Positions 1-4,353 of a DNA stretch of 5,720 bases are shown here, piece by piece. The translations under genes and the position numbers were made by a program. Under the pieces are notes generated by a model. The model was given only the letters and a program-made list of their open reading frames with translations. It was not told the origin of the DNA and did no database searches. Position 1 is the first letter of the stretch. Every line of letters begins with the position of its first letter. Source of the DNA: a bacterium (lineage in GTDB: Bacteria; Patescibacteriota; Minisyncoccia; UBA6257; 2-01-FULL-56-20); the NCBI GenBank assembly GCA_021780545.1, contig JAJXYP010000050.1, positions 1-5,720 of the forward strand, given 5' to 3'.

Positions 1-25
1 CGGAAACCAGCGGGAGCGCGAAGCT

Positions 26-307
26 CTAGTTTTTCGACAGCTTATCCCGGGTTAATGCGGCGAGTCGTTCCTTCAGATCGGCGATCTTTCGATCCAATTC
101 GGCAGTCACAGCATCGGTTCGCCCTCTCTCGGCAACATCACCCGGACCACTCTCCGCCGCTAGGCTCCACATGCCAATTATCCGCTTGCCCTGACGCACC
201 TCTCTCTTCTGTTGCTCCAGATTTGCAATCTTTTTCAATAATTCTTCCTCCATTATTTTGTTATCACGCTCCGCCGGCGACATAAATAAACTTTCGAGGT
301 GTCCCAT
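26..307 (-). CDS. Hypothetical protein, short charged helical hairpin / coiled coil (93 aa)
   Basis: I do not recognise a family. The protein is soluble, with no signal peptide or membrane segment. Residues 15-41 and 64-91 are rich in Glu, Lys, Arg, Leu and Ile with heptad-like spacing (for example LLKKIANLEQQ and LDRKIADLKERL). A Gly/Ser/Pro-containing linker at about 42-63 separates them, so a two-helix antiparallel hairpin or a dimeric coiled coil is expected. The stop is TAG. The start at 307 is chosen because a TATGAT -10 box lies exactly 6 nt upstream of the ATG, the geometry of a leaderless transcript; no Shine-Dalgarno precedes it. ATGs at 283 (MSPAERD) and 253 (MEEELL) are alternatives, also without a good ribosome site. 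It is divergent from the 66-aa gene at 451. That this is a real gene is inferred from the promoter and the regular helical pattern. Confidence 0.65.
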   Translation of the reverse strand: MGHLESLFMSPAERDNKIMEEELLKKIANLEQQKREVRQGKRIIGMWSLAAESGPGDVAERGRTDAVTAELDRKIADLKERLAALTRDKLSKN

Positions 308-313
308 ATCTGT

Positions 314-342
314 ATCATATCAACACGAATGGGAAGATGCAA
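314..342 (-). promoter_or_regulatory. Predicted promoter of the coiled-coil gene
   Basis: On the minus strand, TTGCAT (337-342, weak -35, 3 of 6 consensus bases) is followed after 17 bp by TATGAT (314-319, 5 of 6) with an upstream TG extension (TGATATGAT). The predicted start point is about position 307, on the A of the first ATG, which would give a leaderless mRNA. The extended -10 compensates for the poor -35. This is a match to the general sigma-70 consensus only. Confidence 0.45.
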
Positions 343-349
343 TTCCCAT
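329..349. promoter_or_regulatory. Perfect inverted repeat over the minus-strand -35, candidate operator
   Basis: ATGGGAA (329-335), a 7-nt spacer GATGCAA, then TTCCCAT (343-349): a perfect 7-bp dyad of 21 bp. The predicted -35 of the coiled-coil gene (337-342) lies in its spacer. It is upstream of the predicted start points of both flanking genes' transcripts, so it is more likely a protein-binding DNA site than an RNA hairpin. The binding protein is unknown. Confidence 0.4.
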
Positions 350-372
350 ATAAAATCTGTCAACCCGACGGC

Positions 373-390
373 CCGGCCGGATAACCCGGC
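373..390. repeat. GC-rich inverted repeat in the divergent intergenic region
   Basis: GCCGG (376-380), loop ATAAC, CCGGC (386-390) form a 5-bp dyad. It overlaps the 8-bp palindrome CCGGCCGG (373-380). It lies 2 bp upstream of the dyad at 393-409. It has no T-tract and sits outside both predicted transcripts, so a terminator role is unlikely. It could be part of a composite operator or simply GC-rich sequence. Confidence 0.35.
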
Positions 391-392
391 TC

Positions 393-409
393 TTGGCAAA
401 ACTTGCCAA
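393..409. promoter_or_regulatory. Perfect inverted repeat covering the plus-strand -35, candidate operator
   Basis: TTGGCAA (393-399), AAC, TTGCCAA (403-409): a perfect 7-bp dyad with a 3-nt spacer. The right half-site contains the whole predicted -35 (TTGCCA, 403-408), so a bound protein would block RNA polymerase directly. The dyad is upstream of the predicted start point, which argues for a DNA operator rather than an RNA structure. I do not recognise it as the site of a named regulator. Confidence 0.45.
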
Positions 410-431
410 ATTTATCGCTGCAGACTATAAG
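403..431 (+). promoter_or_regulatory. Predicted promoter of the 66-aa small gene
   Basis: TTGCCA (403-408, 5 of 6 to TTGACA), a 17-bp spacer, and TATAAG (426-431, 5 of 6 to TATAAT). This is the best sigma-70-like promoter I found in the window. The predicted start point is around 437-439, inside or at the first base of the Shine-Dalgarno. The leader would be only about 12-14 nt. Confidence 0.6.
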
Positions 432-436
432 AATTG

Positions 437-443
437 AAGGAGG
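437..443 (+). promoter_or_regulatory. Strong Shine-Dalgarno that fixes the start at 451
   Basis: AAGGAGG lies 7 nt upstream of ATG 451 and is fully complementary to the canonical anti-Shine-Dalgarno. It excludes the longer reading frame that opens with TTG at 403, because that codon lies in the -35 element. No other start in the window has a comparable site. Confidence 0.85.
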
Positions 444-450
444 TTTTAAA

Positions 451-651
451 ATGAAAACGTATATCGCCATCTATGCAGGCGTTGCGGTAGGACTTGGCGG
501 CGACTGGATAGCTTGTCATGATACGGCCGAGATTTTTCAGGCGCGAAAGGAAACCGATGCTTTTGAAAAAGCAGGGGACAAGATAGATGGTCGAACGCGC
601 ATAAAGCTGGTTGGTTTGTATGAAGCCATCCGCAAAATTCCTGTGCCGTAA
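451..651 (+). CDS. Hypothetical small protein (66 aa)
   Basis: I do not recognise this protein. It begins MKTYIAIYAG, a short hydrophobic strand-like segment (residues 4-16) running into a Gly-rich turn (VGLGGDW, 13-19). That segment is too short and Gly-rich for a confident membrane helix. Then come one Cys and one His (22-23, ACHD), a charged amphipathic helix (about 25-43), and a basic C-terminal segment (47-63, with a helix LVGLYEAIRKI) ending PVP. There is no signal peptide. The start is fixed by the AAGGAGG site 7 nt upstream; the stop is TAA. The gene stands alone, with its own promoter, a dyad over the -35 and a terminator right after it, so it is probably monocistronic and regulated. 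A small regulatory, stress or toxin-like role is possible, but no motif supports any of these. Confidence 0.7.
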   Translation: MKTYIAIYAGVAVGLGGDWIACHDTAEIFQARKETDAFEKAGDKIDGRTRIKLVGLYEAIRKIPVP

Positions 652-663
652 TCGGCACAACCC

Positions 664-710
664 ACCCGCCCGACGGCGAAACGACCCGTCACATGGCGGG
701 TTTCGTTTTT
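664..710 (+). terminator. Rho-independent terminator after the 66-aa gene
   Basis: An outer stem ACCCGCC (664-670) / GGCGGGT (695-701) of 7 bp encloses an inner stem GACGG (672-676) / CCGTC (686-690). TTCG and a run of five T (706-710) follow. A competing fold pairs CGAAA..CCCG (677-688, 3-nt bulge) with CGGGTTTCG (697-705) right against the T-run. Either fold is a good intrinsic terminator. It begins 13 nt after the small gene's stop and separates it from the DUF2914 gene. Confidence 0.75.
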
Positions 711-737
711 AACCCCGCGCGGAAAAACATGTATAGT
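709..737 (+). promoter_or_regulatory. Possible promoter of the DUF2914 gene
   Basis: TTAACC (709-714, 4 of 6), a 17-bp spacer, and TATAGT (732-737, 5 of 6). The -35 overlaps the last T residues of the preceding terminator. The -10 ends 6 nt before ATG 744, the same geometry as at the coiled-coil gene, predicting a leaderless transcript. The -35 is weak. Confidence 0.35.
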
Positions 738-743
738 TATCAA

Positions 744-1859
744 ATGCCACCAAAACAGCGTGCGGCGGATGCGTGGCGCCGCGTTTCAACCTGGTATGGT
801 CGATGGGAGCGGCCTATTTCTTCGATCTCTCTTGTCGGCGGGTTCGTGTTCGATGCGGTTACCCTGAGGCGCGTTGACCTGTTCTGGGAGAATTTCTGGG
901 TCGTTGCCCACCTCTCCATCGTCGGTTGCTGCATCATCCTCGCCAACGCAATCGAACGCCGGGAAAAAGCCGAAACCGATCCGGCGCGGCTTCACTTCTG
1001 GCTCGTGAATATCATGCAGTTTTTCTTCGGCGGAATCTGGAGCACCTTCCTCGTCTACTATTTTCGCAGCGGGTCGCTCGCCGTTGATTGGCCGTTTCTT
1101 GCCCTCCTGGCAGCGGCCTTCGTCGCGAACGAACGGCTGAAACATCACTACGCCCGTCTCGGATTTCAGATCGCCCTCTTTTATCTGTCCCTCTTCACGT
1201 TCGCTATTTTCATCGTGCCGGTGTTTGTCCACGCGGTAGGCCCCTTCGTCTTTCTCGCGAGCGGAGCGGCGAGTCTCGCCGCCATTGCCGTCTTCCTGCT
1301 CGTCCTGCGCATCGCCGCGCAAGAAACCTTCCGACGGCAGATTGGACGAATCGCCATTATCGTTGGCGGCACATTCGCGGCCGTAAACGCGCTCTACTTT
1401 TTAAGCGTCATCCCGCCCCTTCCCCTTTCGATCACCGACTCGGGCATCTATCACGCATTCGCCGTGAACGCTCCCGGCCGCTATACGGCAACTTACGAAC
1501 CGCAGGGGTGGTCCTCTTTCTTCATGGTTGGGGGCGAAACCGTTCACCTGACCCCGGGTTCTCCTCTGTACGCCTACACCGCTGTTTTTTCTCCGCAATA
1601 TTTCAACATGGAAATCATCCATGAATGGCAATGGTATAACGCCTCATCAAGCCAATGGATGACCGAAAGCCGTATACCGCTCACCGTAACCGGCGGACAG
1701 AACGGCGGCTGGCGAACGTTCTCAATGAACCCGAATCCGGCGCCGGGTGCGTGGCGCGTCAACGTAGAAACGCAAAGCGGCGCCGTGATCGGACGGCTGG
1801 ACTTCACCGTCCTCGCCGCGTCCACGACGCCGCCCCTTGCCACCCGCGTTATCAACTGA
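744..1859 (+). CDS. DUF2914 domain-containing multi-spanning membrane protein (371 aa)
   Basis: A membrane protein with a C-terminal DUF2914 (PF11141) domain of unknown function. About seven hydrophobic segments lie near residues 28-42 (weak), 50-70, 86-107, 111-129, 140-162, 165-189 and 201-223. A roughly 135-residue beta-rich domain follows. Its core (about 290-356) has the recognisable family pattern IIHEWQWYN, then RIPL, GGW-RTFSM, PGAWRVNVET and IGRLDF. With seven helices and a cytoplasmic N-terminus the domain would face outside. Related proteins with the same helix-plus-DUF2914 layout occur, to my knowledge, in Patescibacteria and some proteobacteria. Start choice is uncertain: 744 is preferred from a -10 box 6 nt upstream; ATG 729 (376 aa) has a weak GGA site; ATG 693 (388 aa) lies inside the terminator hairpin and is unlikely. 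The stop is TGA. The gene converges on the efflux operon, with no evident functional link. Confidence 0.9.
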   Translation: MPPKQRAADAWRRVSTWYGRWERPISSISLVGGFVFDAVTLRRVDLFWENFWVVAHLSIVGCCIILANAIERREKAETDPARLHFWLVNIMQFFFGGIWSTFLVYYFRSGSLAVDWPFLALLAAAFVANERLKHHYARLGFQIALFYLSLFTFAIFIVPVFVHAVGPFVFLASGAASLAAIAVFLLVLRIAAQETFRRQIGRIAIIVGGTFAAVNALYFLSVIPPLPLSITDSGIYHAFAVNAPGRYTATYEPQGWSSFFMVGGETVHLTPGSPLYAYTAVFSPQYFNMEIIHEWQWYNASSSQWMTESRIPLTVTGGQNGGWRTFSMNPNPAPGAWRVNVETQSGAVIGRLDFTVLAASTTPPLATRVIN

Positions 1860-1871
1860 CCGGAAGACGTT

Positions 1872-1907
1872 GGCCGAGTCGGCCGTACCGGCGCGCTACC
1901 TTGCGCC
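1872..1907. repeat. Two hairpins at the convergent gene junction
   Basis: GGCCG (1872-1876) AGT CGGCC (1880-1884), and GGCGC (1890-1894), an 8-nt loop, GCGCC (1903-1907). They fill the 49-bp gap between the DUF2914 stop and the end of the Gly-rich gene. Neither is followed by a T-run on either strand, so they are not canonical intrinsic terminators. They could slow polymerase or protect 3' ends of both converging transcripts. Confidence 0.4.
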
Positions 1908-1908
1908 C

Positions 1909-2328
1909 CTACTTTCCCGTACCGGGACCCGGAAACGTTCCGTTCCGCACCTGAATAGTGGAAGCTGTCATGCTGCCGTCCGGATTCTGCGTCCCGCCGA
2001 CGACGATTACCGTGCCGGGCTTAATGCTCGCAATCGTCGCCGGTTGCGGCACCACCACTTCGGTCGAGCTCGAATAATAAACGTTCTCCGAGTTGCCATT
2101 CTGCAGCTGGAGCGTGATGCTCTGCGCATCGATGGCTGACACCTGTCCGGCGGCGAAACCGCCCGCCGCTCCGCCGCGGCCGGCAAATGCCGCCCGCCCG
2201 CCTCCCGTCTGCGCGCCGGCGTAACCGCCGCCTCCCGGTGCCGCCATGCCGCGGCCGAGGAATATGCCTCCCCCAAAAGCCAAGAGCGCCACAACGATCC
2301 AAATGATGTGTGTTCGATATTTGTTCAT
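1909..2328 (-). CDS. Membrane-anchored Gly-rich protein with a DUF5666-like beta domain, last gene of the efflux operon (139 aa)
   Basis: Residues 9-26 (IWIVVALLAFGGGIFLGR) form one N-terminal membrane helix after a short basic start. Next come a flexible Gly/Ala/Arg-rich linker (about 31-61, GGGG, TGGGR, GRGGAAGGF) and a compact beta-rich domain (61-128). That domain opens GQVSAIDAQSITLQL, continues with VYYSSSTEVV and IKPGTVIVVGGT, and ends GSMTASTIQV. The pattern resembles the small OB-like DUF5666 repeat found in exported proteins; this assignment is from memory of the pattern. The domain should sit outside the membrane. The gene lies 18 nt after the permease stop with no Shine-Dalgarno, so it is probably coupled to it. 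An accessory role for the exporter is inferred from position and from the Gly-rich style shared with the adaptor tail. The stop is TAG. Confidence 0.82.
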   Translation of the reverse strand: MNKYRTHIIWIVVALLAFGGGIFLGRGMAAPGGGGYAGAQTGGGRAAFAGRGGAAGGFAAGQVSAIDAQSITLQLQNGNSENVYYSSSTEVVVPQPATIASIKPGTVIVVGGTQNPDGSMTASTIQVRNGTFPGPGTGK

Positions 2329-2346
2329 AATGTTATGTTCGACTTT

Positions 2347-3597
2347 TTATTCATACCTCAGCGCTTCGATTGGACTGAGGGCCGCCGCGCGGCGGGCCGG
2401 ATAATAGCCGAATATGATGCCGATGCCGGCCGATACGCCGAACGCCAGCAGAACCGAACTCAAAGAAACGGATGTCGTAATATGAGCGAGCGCGGTGACC
2501 GCGACGGCAGCCAACCAGCCGAGGGCAATGCCGATTGCCCCGCCGGTAAAGGTAAGCATCACCGATTCGGCGAGGAACTGCATCGTGATATCCTGCTTCT
2601 TTGCGCCGATCGCCTTGCGCAGGCCGATTTCACGCGTCCGCTCGGTGACCGTTGTGAGCATCATGTTCATGATGCCGATGCCGCCGACAAGGAGCGATAT
2701 GCCGGCGATGGCGGCCAGGAGCGTCGTGAAGGTGCCCGTGACGGATGAAGCCGCCGAGACGATATCCGCCTGGTTCAAGATATTGAAATCCGCCTGGGTC
2801 GGGTCCGGGATGTTATGCCGCTGGAGCAGCAGATTCGTGATGTCGTTTTGCACCTGGGTCATCGCCGCCTGCGTCGATGCCTCGACGTCGATTTCCGTCA
2901 CATAGGAAGTCGAACCGAGGAAATAATGCTGGGCAGCCGTGAGGGGCACGAACACCATGTTGTCCTGATTCATGAACCCCGTTCCGCCTTTCGGAACCGT
3001 GACGCCGACGACGGTGAAATCCTGACCGCTGATGCGGATCGTCTGGCCGAGCGCATCGGCGGGCGTCGCGCTTGCGTTGGAATTCGGATCGCCGTAAAGG
3101 TCCTGTAAAACCGTCGGTCCGATCACCGCAATCCGATTCGCCGCCGTAACGTCCTGACTGCTGATAAATACGCCGTCCGCGATCTGAAGATTCCGCACCT
3201 GGGCATAAGCCGGCGTCACTCCCTCGATTGTGGTGTTAGTGTTCGCGCCAGAAGCAACCACTTGCTCGCGCGTCTGCACTTCCGGCGACACAGCCGCAAC
3301 ATTTGAAACCTGGCTCGCAATCGCCGTGGCATCGTCCGGCGTTAACGTTTCCGCCGTGCCGCGGCCCGCATTCACCGTCGAACCGAATGACCGTGAAGCG
3401 CCCGGCATGACAATCAGAAGATTCGCGCCGAGCGAATTGATGTTCGCCTGGATCGAGCTCTGCGCGCCCTGCCCGACGGCGACGAGAGCGATCACGGAAG
3501 CGATGCCGATCACGATGCCAAGCATCGTAAGACCGGACCGGACTTTGTTCACGGTTACGGCGCTGTAGGTTTCCTCCCAAAGATCCTGCGTCTTCAT
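2347..3597 (-). CDS. MacB/FtsX-type ABC transporter permease (416 aa)
   Basis: The membrane subunit of a type VII (MacB-like) ABC system. Domains in order: a cytoplasmic N-terminal helix; TM1 at about 21-43 (LTMLGIVIGIASVIALVAVG); a large extracytoplasmic MacB_PCD domain (about 44-285) opening with the conserved IQANINSLGANLL segment; TM2 about 287-311; the cytoplasmic coupling stretch TERTREIGLRKAIGAK (319-334); TM3 about 341-368; TM4 about 378-399; and the family's typical C-terminus YYPARRAAALSPIEALRYE. In E. coli MacB the ATPase is fused to the N-terminus; here it is a separate gene just upstream, so the length is normal for the split form. It starts 11 nt (8 nt gap) after the ATPase stop with no Shine-Dalgarno. 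The stop is TAA. Substrate cannot be read from sequence; the system may transmit ATPase motion across the membrane rather than carry a substrate through it. Confidence 0.95.
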   Translation of the reverse strand: MKTQDLWEETYSAVTVNKVRSGLTMLGIVIGIASVIALVAVGQGAQSSIQANINSLGANLLIVMPGASRSFGSTVNAGRGTAETLTPDDATAIASQVSNVAAVSPEVQTREQVVASGANTNTTIEGVTPAYAQVRNLQIADGVFISSQDVTAANRIAVIGPTVLQDLYGDPNSNASATPADALGQTIRISGQDFTVVGVTVPKGGTGFMNQDNMVFVPLTAAQHYFLGSTSYVTEIDVEASTQAAMTQVQNDITNLLLQRHNIPDPTQADFNILNQADIVSAASSVTGTFTTLLAAIAGISLLVGGIGIMNMMLTTVTERTREIGLRKAIGAKKQDITMQFLAESVMLTFTGGAIGIALGWLAAVAVTALAHITTSVSLSSVLLAFGVSAGIGIIFGYYPARRAAALSPIEALRYE

Positions 3598-3605
3598 AAA
3601 GATGA

Positions 3606-4331
3606 TTATGATTCGCCGCGGGCAATGCGCCGCCGCGGATTTTTTTCATCGGTCAGAATCGCCCCGTCGCGGATATGAATAATACGGTCGGCATGCTCCG
3701 CAACGTACGGCTCGTGCGTGATGAGTACGACCGTCTTTCCATGTCCGGTATTCAGCGACTGGAACGTGTGCAGCACAATTTCGCCGGTTTTCGTGTCGAG
3801 ATTGCCCGTCGGTTCGTCGGCCAAGATGAGCGCAGGATCGTTGACGAGCGATCGCGCGATGGCAACCCGCTGCATCATACCGCCCGACAGCTGGTTTGAG
3901 TGATGCTGCCAGAACGCCTGCGGAAACGCGGAATCGATAAGCGCCCGCTCGGCGATGCGTTCGCGCTCTTCTTTCGCAACGCCTGCATAAACGAGCGGCA
4001 GGGAAACGTTCCGCAGCACGGTCGCGCGCGGCAACAGGTTGAATGCCTGAAAAACGAACCCTATCTTTTCGCGCCTGATGTCCGCCAACTCGTCGTCCGT
4101 AAGGCGGGATACGTCGCTGCCGTCCAGGTAATATGTTCCCGAGCTCGGCGTATCGAGCGCGCCGATGATGTGCATCAGCGTCGATTTCCCCGAGCCGGAC
4201 GGACCCATGATAGCAACGAATTCTCCGGCGGCGACCGAGAACGATACGCCCTTCAACACCGCCGTGTCCACGCCGGCGTTATGGTAAGTTTTCACGATGT
4301 TTTCACACGCAATGATCGGTTTCGTGTTCAT
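3606..4331 (-). CDS. MacB-type ABC transporter ATP-binding protein (241 aa)
   Basis: The cytoplasmic ATPase that powers the neighbouring permease. All catalytic motifs are present: Walker [10 protein letters not shown] (43-51), Q-loop in [10 protein letters not shown] (Gln95), signature LSGGMMQR (148-155), Walker B LILADEP (168-174, catalytic Glu173), D-loop GNLD (176-179) and H-loop His206 (ITHEP). The run ADEPTGNLD and the order of motifs are typical of the MacB/LolD/FtsE group. Oddities are the signature, which has MM where LSGGQQQ is common in this group, and an unusual stretch [14 protein letters not shown] (134-147) just before it. The C-terminus is basic ([12 protein letters not shown]). 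It lies 22 nt after the adaptor stop and 8 nt before the permease start. No Shine-Dalgarno precedes it. The stop is TAA. Confidence 0.95.
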   Translation of the reverse strand: MNTKPIIACENIVKTYHNAGVDTAVLKGVSFSVAAGEFVAIMGPSGSGKSTLMHIIGALDTPSSGTYYLDGSDVSRLTDDELADIRREKIGFVFQAFNLLPRATVLRNVSLPLVYAGVAKEERERIAERALIDSAFPQAFWQHHSNQLSGGMMQRVAIARSLVNDPALILADEPTGNLDTKTGEIVLHTFQSLNTGHGKTVVLITHEPYVAEHADRIIHIRDGAILTDEKNPRRRIARGES

Positions 4332-4353
4332 GTTGGTTTTGCGCCGGTTGATG

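Noticed and set aside
14..34. Possible plus-strand terminator: GAGC-GCGAA-GCTC followed by a run of five T
   Set aside because: The stem is only 4 bp, two bases separate it from the T-run, and the T-run is explained by the Lys-Asn codons at the end of the minus-strand gene. A gene entering from the left edge cannot be judged.
349..356. TATAAA / TAAAAT on the plus strand as an alternative -10 for the small gene
   Set aside because: No -35-like hexamer lies 16-18 bp upstream (CGAATG), and the better promoter at 403-431 is nearer the gene.
358..363. Perfect minus-strand TTGACA
   Set aside because: At 17 bp downstream the hexamer is GCATCT, which does not resemble a -10, and other spacings give nothing usable, so it is probably not the active -35.
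403..450. Longer version of the 66-aa protein starting at TTG 403
   Set aside because: The codons would lie in the -35, spacer and -10 of the predicted promoter, while a perfect Shine-Dalgarno marks ATG 451.
786..1322. Minus-strand open frame of 178 codons opposite the DUF2914 gene
   Set aside because: Its composition (many Arg, Glu, Asp, Gly) mirrors a hydrophobic gene read on the opposite strand, and the sense gene has a recognised domain.
2495..3568. Plus-strand frames (2495-2905, 2815-3108, 3230-3568) opposite the permease
   Set aside because: They are shadows of the MacB-type permease, whose sense frame is intact from start to stop with conserved N- and C-terminal motifs.
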